25,485 nt of DNA from positions 1 to 25,485 of the IMG/VR virus record IMGVR_UViG_3300017818_000099; one strand, 5' to 3'. This stretch comes from a virus. The translations under genes were made by a program, and so were the position numbers. Below the pieces are notes generated by a model. It was not told the DNA's origin and did no database searches. It saw only the letters and a list, made by a program, of their open reading frames with translations. How positions within the stretch are numbered: position 1 is the stretch's first letter; each line of letters begins with the position of its first letter. Positions 8,053 through 17,049 of this stretch are shown piece by piece.

Positions 8053-8991
8053 ATGGCTATAAACGTAGATACAGTATACAGAACTGTTTTGTTGATAATG
8101 AACAAAGAGCAGCGCGGCTACTTAACGCCAGAAGAGTTCAATAAAATTGGGCAGCAGGTTCAGCTTGAAATATTTAATTCGTATTTTGAAGAGCTAAATC
8201 AACAATTACGTACAACTCCGAATGACAGCGAATATGCTAACAGAATAAAAAATATAGAACACAAATTAGAGCTTTTTAAAATGCCGCCTACTTCACTAAC
8301 ATTTAATGCGGCAAGCGGAGTTAGCACACAGTTTTTTACGCCTCCATTAGACTCTACACTAGTAGCAAGCCAAACTATAACTACTACTACAAATCAAGTT
8401 TATGATTTAACTGCAACTCCAGAGCAAGTAAAAGACGGAACTTTAAAAGTATTTTTAGACGGTTCTGAAATAATATCTCCAAATGATTATATCATATCTA
8501 CAGACGGTACAAAAATACAGTTAGTCGCCATTCCGACTTCGGGATTATCTTTAGTTATTCAAGTTTTTGATGATAACTTTTATAAGTTAGGTTCAGTAAT
8601 ATATAATAATAGTGTAGAAGCTGAAGAAGTGAGCCAATCATATTTTTTGAAAGCAAATATAAGCCCTTTAACCCAACCCACAACATCATTTCCGCTTTAT
8701 ATTTATGAAAAAGGCAGAATATTTATTAAGCCTACTTCTATAACTAGTAATATATCTGCAACATATGTTCGTAAGCCTATATCACCCAAATGGGATTTTA
8801 CTGTTGACTCAACAACTCAGGCTTATGTTTATAATTATAATACAAGTGTAAACTTTGAACTAGACTCAATAGAGCAAACAGCATTAATAATGCGAATATT
8901 ACTCTATGCGGGTGTAATTATTAAAGACCCACAGGTTGTACAGGTAGCTGCTAGTCAAATACAACAAGAACAAGCAAACGAAAAAAGTTAA
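8053..8991 (+). CDS. Ring / head-tail connector protein
   Basis: This 312-residue protein opens the neck block. Its N-terminus (VDTVYRTVLLIMNKEQRGYL, then TPEEFNKIGQQVQLEIFNSYFEELN, residues 5-48) resembles a conserved structural protein of Crassvirales-like and flavobacterial phages found just upstream of the tubular protein. The middle is Ser/Thr-rich and probably beta-structured, and the last 40 residues are helical (IEQTALIMRILLYAGVII) with a Gln-rich tail. In phages with this order, such proteins stack beneath the portal as ring proteins. The gene lies 3 bases before the next, suggesting coupled synthesis in fixed ratio. The family call is from memory. It could also be a different neck component. 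Confidence 0.7.
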   Translation: MAINVDTVYRTVLLIMNKEQRGYLTPEEFNKIGQQVQLEIFNSYFEELNQQLRTTPNDSEYANRIKNIEHKLELFKMPPTSLTFNAASGVSTQFFTPPLDSTLVASQTITTTTNQVYDLTATPEQVKDGTLKVFLDGSEIISPNDYIISTDGTKIQLVAIPTSGLSLVIQVFDDNFYKLGSVIYNNSVEAEEVSQSYFLKANISPLTQPTTSFPLYIYEKGRIFIKPTSITSNISATYVRKPISPKWDFTVDSTTQAYVYNYNTSVNFELDSIEQTALIMRILLYAGVIIKDPQVVQVAASQIQQEQANEKS

Positions 8992-8994
8992 TAA

Positions 8995-9909
8995 ATGGCA
9001 ATACCAAATGGAGGGCTAATAACCCAAACTAACGAACAATATTACACCGGTAATGATTATGGTAGCTATAGATATTTATCAATAGATGATATAATAAATA
9101 ACTTTATAATTAGCTATGTTGGCGATAACAAACTTTTACCTTCTGTAAAAAGAACAGATGTTATATTCCATGCTAAAAGAGCTATGCAGGAGTTTAGCTA
9201 TGACACGCTGAAAAGCATTAAGTCACAGGAGCTAACAATACCAAACAATCTTACTGTAGCAATTCCTCAAGACTATGTTAATTATGTTAAAGCGTCTTGG
9301 GTGGATCAATTAGGTGTTAAGCATGTTATATATCCTACTACTTTAACTAGTAATCCAACAGAAATACCTGTTCAGGATGGAGATGGCATTCCAACACAAG
9401 ATCAAAACGGTGAAAATTTAGAAGGTACTTCTATTACAGAAGAAAGGTGGGAAGAAGCAGACACTAAAAAAATAACAGGAGTATATCCTAATTATGATGA
9501 TAATCTTGATGTATATACGGATCCTGTTTACAAAACATTGTATGGCCAACGTTATGGTGAAAACCCTGAAACAACACAAATTAATGGCTGGTTTACTATA
9601 AACGAAAGAGAAGGTTTATTTTCATTTTCTAGCAATTTGGTTGATAAAATAATAATTTTAGAATACATATCTGATGGGCTTGCGTACACAGAAGATATGA
9701 AAGTGCCTAAAATGGCAGAAGAAGCTTTTTATGCTTATATAGCTTACGCAATAATTTCTGTTAGGCCAAGTATACCAGAATATATTGTAGCAAGGCTTAA
9801 AAAAGAAAAACGAGCAAAAATGCGTAACACTAAATTACGGTTATCAAATATAAAACTTGAAGAAATTTCACAGGTATTTAGAAATAAATCTAAAATAATT
9901 AAACACTAA
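8995..9909 (+). CDS. Tail tubular / ring protein (head-tail connector)
   Basis: This 304-residue protein probably forms a second ring below the portal, comparable in position to T7 gp11 or P22 gp4. Its N-terminal half contains YRYLSIDDIINNFIISYVGD (about 25-44), then LLPSVKRTDVIFHAKRAMQE, and then IPQDYVNYVKASWVDQLGVK, a run I recognise as the conserved part of this connector family. Residues of about 120-165 are an acidic, Gln/Asp/Gly-rich insertion, and the C-terminus is helical and basic (RLKKEKRAKMRNTKLRLSN). The stop codon overlaps the next ATG by one base (TAATG), which favours termination-reinitiation and tightly coupled output with the muzzle gene. Confidence 0.75.
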   Translation: MAIPNGGLITQTNEQYYTGNDYGSYRYLSIDDIINNFIISYVGDNKLLPSVKRTDVIFHAKRAMQEFSYDTLKSIKSQELTIPNNLTVAIPQDYVNYVKASWVDQLGVKHVIYPTTLTSNPTEIPVQDGDGIPTQDQNGENLEGTSITEERWEEADTKKITGVYPNYDDNLDVYTDPVYKTLYGQRYGENPETTQINGWFTINEREGLFSFSSNLVDKIIILEYISDGLAYTEDMKVPKMAEEAFYAYIAYAIISVRPSIPEYIVARLKKEKRAKMRNTKLRLSNIKLEEISQVFRNKSKIIKH

Positions 9910-12900
9910 TGCCAGAAGCTAAAAATACTTTCCTAAAGGCAAAAATGAATAAAGACCTAGATGATAGGTTATTGCCTAATGGTGAATATAGGGATGCTCA
10001 GAATGTACTTGTTGGTAAATCTGAAGAAGATAACGTTGGTACATTACAAAATATCCGTGGCAACAAAATACTTGATAGTCTGGTTCGCCCTGCTAATTCT
10101 TTTATTATAGGGTATTTAATGGACTCTACTAATAACAGGATTTATGTGTTTTTTACTGATGATAATAATAATCATTCTATTCGTTACCACGATATAAATA
10201 GCACAGGAAATAATCCATCGCCATGGGTAACTCTAGTTGAAGGGGCGTTTTTAAACTTTAGTACTGATTTTCCAATTATAAACGTAAACCTTTTAGAAGA
10301 TTTATTATTTTGGACAGACAATAATAATCAGCCTCGCAAAATAAATATAACCCACTCTTTAGGATATTATACAGAGGAGCACCAAATTAGTGTTGCTAAA
10401 TACAATCCATATCAACCTATATCGCTTGTAAAGCAGGAAATAGAGGCTATAACAAACTCGCCTACCTCACCGGGAACAACTTTTGAAATAGCAGAAAACA
10501 CTAGTATCGTTCCGGGAATGATTGTATTATCAAAAAGCGGATCTACATCTGTAATTACCGCTAGTGATTTTATTACGGTTGAAAGTGTTAGCACAACATC
10601 CCCAACGACAACCATCACGTTGTCTGATAGTGCTACAATTTTACAAGGTGATATTATGTATTTTCTTTCAAGTTCCATGACAGACGAGTCTGGTAATGCA
10701 GCTTGGCCCGGTGATCCCAGTTATTTAGAAGATAAGTTCGTAAGATTTTCATATAGGTTTAAATTTGATGATAATGAATATTCTATATTTGCGCCATTTA
10801 CGCAAATAGCTTTTATTCCTAAGCAAGATGGATATTTTATAAATGGACAAGAAAATGAAGCTGTAAGTAGTACGATATTGAGCTGGTTTGAAAACGGTAT
10901 AAATAATATTGATTTAATTATACCACTCCCAGATAAAGCAAATAATATTTTTAATAGTTATAAAATTAAAGAAATTGATATTCTTTATAAAGAATCTGAT
11001 CAAGTAGCGGTAAAAGTAATTGATACAATTACACCAAGCGGCACAGACAATTATTATGTATATAACTACCAGTCAAGAAAACCTATTCGTACATTGCCTG
11101 AAGCACAAACAGTGCGCGTATATGATAAAGTACCTGTAGTAGCTAATACACAAGAAATTGTTAGCAATAGAATTGTATATGGAAATTTTAAAACAAAATT
11201 AACCCCGCCAAATACCATAAACTACACGGTTAATGTGCAGGAAAAAGTATCACAAGGAAATGCTACTAATTTTGTAGAATACCCAAATCATACTATAAAA
11301 CAAAATAGAAATTATCAGGTAGGATTTGTTCTTTCCGATAAATATGGAAGACAGTCCGATGTAATTTTATCACCCGTTTCCGAAACAAGTGATGACAAAG
11401 GCTCAACTATATTTGCGCCATATATACCAGATGACCCAGTTGGCTCGGGTGTGCCTGACACAAACTACTATTCAGATTTAAGAAATTGGTATGGCAATTC
11501 TTTAATATTAAATTTATTAAGCCCTATAACAACTTCATCCCCACAAGATCCGCTTTATGCAACGGCAATAGGAAATGGATTTGATGTAGATCCAAATGCA
11601 ACTGTTTCAATTACAGATACAACATACGTATTTAATATTTTAGGCAATACGCAAGATGCCGATGTTCCTAACATAGGGGATTATATGAGAGGTGAATATG
11701 TAGACTATGTTAAAGTAACCGATCAATCTTTTGTAGATAGCCCAGTTGCTATTACGTATACAATTACCACAGATGGCAGAGTGAACGATATATATTTAAA
11801 AAATACACAGCTTTCTGGAAGTACGCCAGATACAAAATTTGCTTATACTATAGATGTAAACGGATGGTATTCATATAAAATTGTTATAAAACAAACAGAG
11901 CAAGAATATTACAATGTATATCTACCTAGCGCAATTGGAGCCACCGATTTCCCAACTGCAACAGCCTCAACAGATACTTCGGCATCAGTAAGTTATATTA
12001 CACTTATAAACGATAATATAAACAAAGTTCCTCGTGACTTAGCTGAGGTTGGCCCAGATCAAAAACAATATAGAAGTAGCGTTGAATTATTTGGTAGAGT
12101 GCAACCAACATTTATATCTTCAACTCATGGCAATAAACAATATTTTCCAATTAGAACAGCTGACACTTCAACAGCTGTTGGTAATACGGAGGATTTAGTA
12201 GGGGATTTAACAACCCCCACTCCTGATTTAAGCCCTGCTGTTTTTCAATATGACTCTAACCCTATATTAGCCCGTGTAACAACAAACAAACAATTTGGAG
12301 TTGATGCTGCGGATATTACAAACGCGGATAGATTCCAATTAGCCGTTTATGAAACAGAACCTGTTATATCAAATTTAGATATATATTGGGAAACTAGTCA
12401 TGCAGGTTTAATTTCAGATTTAAATGCCGAGGCGTTAACGGGGTTTGATGGCCCAGTTGGCTTAGATGGTTGGAATGATATTTTAAATGAAAATTTAGCA
12501 GTAAATTCATCAGTAAGTCAAGGCTTTGTTCCTGTGGATAGTGACGGCGTTGATATTAGCGGATATACTATTAATTTAGACAGTGTTGTTAATGCAAATA
12601 ATATTGATTCTTCTAGTAATTTTTCTTTACAGTACGACTCCGGTAATAATGAATACTACATTCAATTAGAACAAGAACTTGTTTTTGTACAACAAAGCCC
12701 AGTTAGAGATATATTTACTTTTACATTTACTATAACAGATACAAATCCTAATTCTGCGTGGGGAAGTGTGCAGCTTTCAGAAACATTAACGCTTTCTAAT
12801 ACAGACCCGACTTTTGATCCGCAGCCTTCTCAAACATATTATTATTTCTTTGAAGACTCAACTACAAGTTTTTCAATTAGAAACTTTTTAACGCAAAACA

Positions 12901-14147
12901 ACGCTTTAAATGGAAGCGCTGGTTCTAGCATAAATCAAGATGGATTAGTGTGGTCTATAAGCGGAACTGATGCTAACCTATTTACAATAAATTCAACCAC
13001 AGGTGTTTTATCACCTAGTTCGGCAGGTGTTTCAGCGGGCTTTAGCACATATGAAGTAGACGTTACTTTAAAAGATGCAAGTGGGATTGCTGCTGGAGGA
13101 TCAGTTACTCAAACATATACAATTATAAAAGGATTTACGCCTACAAATGTAGCTTTAGGTTACCGAGGGCCAACTGGCCCGTTTGAAGGATCTTACGGCA
13201 GCACTCATCCATCTATTATTCCACCACCACCCAATACAAGAGAATACCTATACTATGTATCGGCAAATAGCCTTACAGAAAGTCAATTACCGGGAGATCC
13301 AAACATAACAGCAACATTTATAAAAAGATTTGGTACACAGGCATTAACAACAGGGGCTATACAGTTTGGGCTTGAGAATGCATTTACTTTTGCCGGAGGC
13401 TCATCTGCTCCATCTTCTACCCCTTATGGTTGTACATTAGAAGTAACGCCATATTATAGGGCTAATAACAGCAGCGCTTGGGGAAATCTTGAAGATATAA
13501 ACAATAGAGATTTTAGCAGCGGTCCATCTACATTTGTTACAAACACCTCATCTAGTACGCCCACGTATTGGTCAAATATATTTTATGCGCAAAACACTCC
13601 GGGTGAATATGCTTGGGTAGTAAGATTAACGGCCGACGCAACATTCAATTCATATGGGATTGCTAGTTTTCAGGGTGCGCTAAGAGATTTACATTACACA
13701 GGCTCTTTCAACTCTGGCGACCAAGAGATATATCAATATAGACTTTATGATAATAATGGAGCCGGCTGGGCATCAATACCTACTAGTAATTCCAGTATAG
13801 GAACTTTTACTACGGTTTATTCGGATCAACCATTGGCAGAATATAATACAAAATTTTGGACAAATAGTGATTTATCAACAGTATATATACCTCCGGTTGC
13901 TAATAGATATTACGTTATAGAATTAAATAATACATTTCCGTCAACTGGAGATCGATATTTTTATAATTATAATAGTCCTGGCAATGAAATTTGGGCGGCG
14001 GCTGTTCTTTTATCTAATGGGGAAATACAAAGAACATCATCTAATCCGCATGTTACCACTTTACAAGTGTTTAGCAATAATACTCTTGCGCCAAACGTCC
14101 CATACCCAAGACAAACCGGCACTGGCAATCTTAAATACTATAATTAA
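9909..14147 (+). CDS. Muzzle/stabilization-like tail protein, N-terminal part, with cadherin-like insertion
   Basis: This 1412-residue protein is probably the tail stabilization or muzzle component at the distal end of the short tail. The N-terminus (MNKDLDDRLLPNGEYRDA at 13-30, then a GTLQNIRGN stretch) is a signature I associate with the large tail proteins of Crassvirales-like and marine flavobacterial phages. Repeated beta segments such as RIYVFFTDDNN and LLEDLLFWTDNNNQPRKINI (about 125-145) suggest a propeller-like fold. Around residues 965-1080 a cadherin-like module is visible: WSISGTDANLFTINSTTGVL followed by YEVDVTLKDASG. A weaker similar unit precedes it at about 880-965. The last 300 residues are Ser/Thr/Asn/Tyr-rich beta sequence of unknown type and may bind the host surface. 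The family's usual C-terminal core is absent here and appears in the next gene. No signal peptide was seen. Confidence 0.75.
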   Translation: MPEAKNTFLKAKMNKDLDDRLLPNGEYRDAQNVLVGKSEEDNVGTLQNIRGNKILDSLVRPANSFIIGYLMDSTNNRIYVFFTDDNNNHSIRYHDINSTGNNPSPWVTLVEGAFLNFSTDFPIINVNLLEDLLFWTDNNNQPRKINITHSLGYYTEEHQISVAKYNPYQPISLVKQEIEAITNSPTSPGTTFEIAENTSIVPGMIVLSKSGSTSVITASDFITVESVSTTSPTTTITLSDSATILQGDIMYFLSSSMTDESGNAAWPGDPSYLEDKFVRFSYRFKFDDNEYSIFAPFTQIAFIPKQDGYFINGQENEAVSSTILSWFENGINNIDLIIPLPDKANNIFNSYKIKEIDILYKESDQVAVKVIDTITPSGTDNYYVYNYQSRKPIRTLPEAQTVRVYDKVPVVANTQEIVSNRIVYGNFKTKLTPPNTINYTVNVQEKVSQGNATNFVEYPNHTIKQNRNYQVGFVLSDKYGRQSDVILSPVSETSDDKGSTIFAPYIPDDPVGSGVPDTNYYSDLRNWYGNSLILNLLSPITTSSPQDPLYATAIGNGFDVDPNATVSITDTTYVFNILGNTQDADVPNIGDYMRGEYVDYVKVTDQSFVDSPVAITYTITTDGRVNDIYLKNTQLSGSTPDTKFAYTIDVNGWYSYKIVIKQTEQEYYNVYLPSAIGATDFPTATASTDTSASVSYITLINDNINKVPRDLAEVGPDQKQYRSSVELFGRVQPTFISSTHGNKQYFPIRTADTSTAVGNTEDLVGDLTTPTPDLSPAVFQYDSNPILARVTTNKQFGVDAADITNADRFQLAVYETEPVISNLDIYWETSHAGLISDLNAEALTGFDGPVGLDGWNDILNENLAVNSSVSQGFVPVDSDGVDISGYTINLDSVVNANNIDSSSNFSLQYDSGNNEYYIQLEQELVFVQQSPVRDIFTFTFTITDTNPNSAWGSVQLSETLTLSNTDPTFDPQPSQTYYYFFEDSTTSFSIRNFLTQNNALNGSAGSSINQDGLVWSISGTDANLFTINSTTGVLSPSSAGVSAGFSTYEVDVTLKDASGIAAGGSVTQTYTIIKGFTPTNVALGYRGPTGPFEGSYGSTHPSIIPPPPNTREYLYYVSANSLTESQLPGDPNITATFIKRFGTQALTTGAIQFGLENAFTFAGGSSAPSSTPYGCTLEVTPYYRANNSSAWGNLEDINNRDFSSGPSTFVTNTSSSTPTYWSNIFYAQNTPGEYAWVVRLTADATFNSYGIASFQGALRDLHYTGSFNSGDQEIYQYRLYDNNGAGWASIPTSNSSIGTFTTVYSDQPLAEYNTKFWTNSDLSTVYIPPVANRYYVIELNNTFPSTGDRYFYNYNSPGNEIWAAAVLLSNGEIQRTSSNPHVTTLQVFSNNTLAPNVPYPRQTGTGNLKYYN

Positions 14148-14182
14148 ATGTAATTATAATGCAAAATAAGTGATTAAATAAT

Positions 14183-15772
14183 ATGGCAGCTACAATAGAA
14201 CTAAAATATTATAACTCTTTTTGGTTAAAGAAGATAAAAACTATAACTGATGTAGTAAATTCAAGCCCAACTTTTAGTTCACAAAGCGGTACAACTATAA
14301 CAATTAGCAGTTCGCTTAATGCTACGCAAATGAATGTGGGGCAAAAAGTAGTTATAGAATATGGCACTAATGATAGATACGTAGGGCACATAGTCGAAAG
14401 AGTAAGTGGTACAGAATTTGTTGTAGACCCTGAGCCAACCCCTGTCATAACAAATGTAACTAGCTTTGAACTTGGCCCTATAGATGATTTTACTAATATA
14501 CCTAAGGCGTATACAGGTAATGTAGCTGATGATTGGTATATTGAAGAATCTCGTATACGCGGTGGGTATAATAATACAACAGTGGATTTTGGCGTAAAAG
14601 CATATGCTGTTGATGAGGTCAAGCAAGGAGAAACTAGAGTAAATGCAATGATTTATTCAGGCATTTATAACTCTAGAACAGGTGTAAATAATACAAACCA
14701 ATTTTCAGTAGCTGATAACATTACAAAGGCAGTAGACCCTGCGTATAACTCAATACAAAAGCTGTATGCTGAAGATAGTAACCTTATTATATTCCAAGAA
14801 GATAAGGTAAGTAGGGCTCTTATTGATAAAGATGCAATATACTCAGCTGAAGGCGGAGGGACTGTAACTACATCAAATTTAGTTATTGGCCAAATTGTGC
14901 CTTACGCCGGAGAATTTGGAATATCAACAGAGCCTGAAAGTTTTGCGGTATATGGCTATAGAAAGTACTTTGCTGATAGAAAACGAAATGCTGTTTTAAG
15001 GCTATCCAGAGATGGTATTGAAGAAATATCTCGTTATGGTATGACTGATTTCTTTAGAGACGAATTAGCTAGCTTAAATGGAGCTGTAGACTCAACTACA
15101 AACAGGATTACAGGAAGAGTTATAGGCGGATATGACATTCATACAAAAAAATACGAATTATCTATTCAGCCTCAAGGAACATTTAGAGAAACGCCTTCTG
15201 ATCCATATAAAACTCTTTCTTTTGACGAAAGCGTTAAGGGTTGGACAAGTTTTTATACGTATGCACCGGATTTTATAGCTAGCTTAGGCAATGCGTTTTA
15301 TTCGTTTAAAAACGGGCAAGTTTACAAACATTATGATGAACTTGGCAATAGAGGTGAATTTTATGGAGTTCAAAATCCAGCTTCTGTTAAATTTGTGTTT
15401 AATCCTAATGTTTCAATGTCTAAAACATTTAAAACGGTAAACTATGAGGGCAGCTCTAGTTGGGAAGCTCAAATAACAACAGATAGTGATACTACAGAAA
15501 AGCTGCTTGGGATTAGACCTTATCAATTTTCAACATCACTACAGGGAATGCAAAATAATTTTATTGCATCAAATATTTTTATTAAAAAAGAAAATAAATA
15601 TTTTGCAAATATACTAAACGCGCAGCCTGCGAAAGCTGGTGAGGTCGTGTTCGGTGATCAAATTAGTGGATTAAAAGGGTTTGTTGCAGAAGTAACGCTT
15701 TCAACACCGTCCTCATCAGAAGATAAGGAGCTATTTGCGGTATCAACAGAATATGTGCAATCATCATATTAA
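14183..15772 (+). CDS. Muzzle-like tail protein, C-terminal core on its own gene
   Basis: This 529-residue protein carries the other conserved core of the muzzle family. It has RIRGGYNNTTVDFG from residue 124, IYSGIYNSRTGVNNTNQF at 157-174, SIQKLYAEDSNLIIFQEDK around 190-208, and RNAVLRLSRDGIEEISRYGM around 270-290. Later come KTLSFDESVKGWTSFYTYAP and FKTVNYEGSSSWE. These beta-rich units resemble blades of a propeller. In relatives as I recall them, this core follows the MNKDLDDR..NGEYRDA region in the same protein or the adjacent gene. The first 100 residues (IELKYYNSFWLKK, then Ser/Thr-rich beta) look like a junction or added domain. It starts 35 bases after the previous stop, so the two products are probably assembled together at the tail tip. 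Confidence 0.75.
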   Translation: MAATIELKYYNSFWLKKIKTITDVVNSSPTFSSQSGTTITISSSLNATQMNVGQKVVIEYGTNDRYVGHIVERVSGTEFVVDPEPTPVITNVTSFELGPIDDFTNIPKAYTGNVADDWYIEESRIRGGYNNTTVDFGVKAYAVDEVKQGETRVNAMIYSGIYNSRTGVNNTNQFSVADNITKAVDPAYNSIQKLYAEDSNLIIFQEDKVSRALIDKDAIYSAEGGGTVTTSNLVIGQIVPYAGEFGISTEPESFAVYGYRKYFADRKRNAVLRLSRDGIEEISRYGMTDFFRDELASLNGAVDSTTNRITGRVIGGYDIHTKKYELSIQPQGTFRETPSDPYKTLSFDESVKGWTSFYTYAPDFIASLGNAFYSFKNGQVYKHYDELGNRGEFYGVQNPASVKFVFNPNVSMSKTFKTVNYEGSSSWEAQITTDSDTTEKLLGIRPYQFSTSLQGMQNNFIASNIFIKKENKYFANILNAQPAKAGEVVFGDQISGLKGFVAEVTLSTPSSSEDKELFAVSTEYVQSSY

Positions 15773-15777
15773 ATTAA

Positions 15778-16224
15778 ATGGAATTAAGCAAGTTTATGCA
15801 AGATTTGGCTGTTTTAGAAAATCAGCTAATAACGCATAATGATAAAGAAGGCGTGTATGGAGATGGGAAGTCATTAGTTAATAATGAAGAATTTCCAATT
15901 GAGCATGATTTTGAAGATCAACTTTACATGCGTAAAATGAAAATGAAAGCCGGTAGTGTTGTTATTAGTGCAATACATGAAACTGACCATTTTTGGTTTC
16001 TCATGACTGGTAAAATATTAGTTAATACAAACGGTGAAATTATAGAGCATATTGCGCCGTGTTATGAGCACTCTGCTAAAGGTGCTAAAAGAATTATATA
16101 TTGTTTAGAGGATTGTGTATTTATTAATATACATAAAAACCCAAGCAATGAAAAAAATTTAAGTATATTAGAAAAACAATTGTATTCATTTACAATTGAA
16201 GAACATTTAGAAAAAAACAAATAA
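15778..16224 (+). CDS. Cupin-like phage structural-region protein
   Basis: This 148-residue protein has a helical N-terminus (KFMQDLAVLENQLIT) and then a double-stranded beta-helix-like core. LYMRKMKMKAGSVVISAIHE (49-68) leads into HETDHFWFLMTGKILV (67-82), then IAPCYEHSAKGAKRIIYCLE and VFINIHKN. Candidate metal ligands are H67, H71 and H119, as in a relaxed cupin motif. Small proteins of this pattern (AG..V..IH.T.H....L.GK) are common beside tail genes in many tailed phages, usually annotated as hypothetical or cupin-like. Enzymatic activity is not established. It follows the muzzle core by 5 bases and precedes the ejection genes by 1 base, so it is fully embedded in the operon. A role in tail assembly or carbohydrate contact is possible but inferred. 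Confidence 0.7.
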   Translation: MELSKFMQDLAVLENQLITHNDKEGVYGDGKSLVNNEEFPIEHDFEDQLYMRKMKMKAGSVVISAIHETDHFWFLMTGKILVNTNGEIIEHIAPCYEHSAKGAKRIIYCLEDCVFINIHKNPSNEKNLSILEKQLYSFTIEEHLEKNK

Positions 16225-16225
16225 T

Positions 16226-16945
16226 ATGTCTGGAATACTTGTCGGTGTTGGCGCTAGTTTGCTTGGAGGATTTCTAGGCAGCAGTGGTGCTAAAAAAAGA
16301 AGAAGAGCTGCAGAAAGAGCTGCAAGAGCAAAGCAGAGAGAGCTTAATAAGTTAGAAGCTAGTAGGCAGGCTGTTATAAATCCATATGCAGGTGTAACAA
16401 GTTTAGCGGATATGGCTAAAGATTTATCTGGTGAATTAAGTAATCCATTTGCTAATTTAGGTGTAGCTACAAAAGCAGCTGAAATACAAATAGAGCAATC
16501 TGATATTGCGTTAGCTAATACGTTAGATACATTGAGGGCAACAGGGGCTTCAGCTGGAGGTGCAACAGCGCTAGCGCAAGCAGCATTAAAATCTAAACAA
16601 GGTGTAGCAGCAAATATTGAACAGCAAGAGGCACAAAATGAAAAGTTAAAAGCTCAGGGTGAAGCTACTTTGCAATCACAGCGTATGGCTGAAAAACAGA
16701 GAATTCAAGGTATACAAATATCGGAGGGAGCTAGAGCTCAACAAGCACAGGCACAAGGTAAAGCTTTCGCGTTTAACGCTAGGGAATCTAGAGAAACAGC
16801 AAAAATTAATAGAGTTGCTGGGCAACTTGCTAATCAGCAACAAGCAGCTGCACAAGCCGCGCAGGACCAGTCTGCGGCATGGGCGGGGGCATTTAGCGGT
16901 ATAGGAAGTACAATAAGCGCCGGTATACAGGCAGATGCTTTTTAG
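16226..16945 (+). CDS. Small internal virion / ejection protein (T7 gp14-like by position and design)
   Basis: This 239-residue product begins with a Gly-rich hydrophobic segment (ILVGVGASLLGGFLGSSG, residues 4-21) immediately followed by a strongly basic patch (KKRRRAAERAARAKQR). After that come a conserved-looking INPYAGVTSLADMA and a long Ala/Gln/Glu/Lys-rich helical region (about 85-225). A membrane-prone N-terminus plus a coiled-coil body fits the small ejection proteins that form a pore in the outer membrane in short-tailed phages, such as T7 gp14. It is followed by medium and giant genes in the same order as T7 14-15-16. Its annotated stop at 16943-16945 is suspicious because sensible coding continues in the -1 frame for 31 residues. 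No enzyme motif was seen. Similarity to gp14 is functional analogy, not demonstrated homology. Confidence 0.7.
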   Translation: MSGILVGVGASLLGGFLGSSGAKKRRRAAERAARAKQRELNKLEASRQAVINPYAGVTSLADMAKDLSGELSNPFANLGVATKAAEIQIEQSDIALANTLDTLRATGASAGGATALAQAALKSKQGVAANIEQQEAQNEKLKAQGEATLQSQRMAEKQRIQGIQISEGARAQQAQAQGKAFAFNARESRETAKINRVAGQLANQQQAAAQAAQDQSAAWAGAFSGIGSTISAGIQADAF

Positions 16946-17037
16946 GGGCAGCGCCAATAAGTCCAACGCAACAAAATCAAATTGTAAACGCATTCATACC
17001 TGGAGTTGGTACGTTTTTACAAAATCAAGGTAATTAA
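16939..17037 (+). other. Candidate -1 frameshift site and 31-codon extension of the ejection gene
   Basis: The gene at 16226 ends GCT TTT TAG, with five T at 16939-16943. If the ribosome slips back one base on TTT, or if one more T were present, reading continues from TTA at 16942. It then gives 31 codons to a TAA at 17035-17037. The extension begins LGAAPISPTQQNQIVNAF and ends GVGTFLQNQGN, a plausible Gly/Gln/Asn-rich ending. It would raise the product to 270 residues and shrink the gap to the next ATG from 104 to 12 bases, matching the spacing elsewhere. A programmed shift at a stop codon, a real inactivating deletion and a homopolymer sequencing error are all possible. No strong downstream stimulatory structure is apparent. 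Confidence 0.55.
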
Positions 17038-17049
17038 AATAATAAATAA

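Noticed and set aside
13984-14169. A 61-codon + strand frame at the end of the 1412-residue gene
   Set aside because: It overlaps the end of the large gene almost completely and its product is low-complexity. The next real start is 14183.
14148-14182. Short gap between the two muzzle genes as a possible frameshift or splice junction
   Set aside because: The gap has a clear stop and a clear ATG with an A/T-rich leader. No sensible frame joins the two genes through it, so two separate proteins is the simpler reading.
14209-14626. Two overlapping minus-strand frames opposite the muzzle core
   Set aside because: The + strand frame carries conserved muzzle motifs. The minus frames have no context, no leader and no family pattern.
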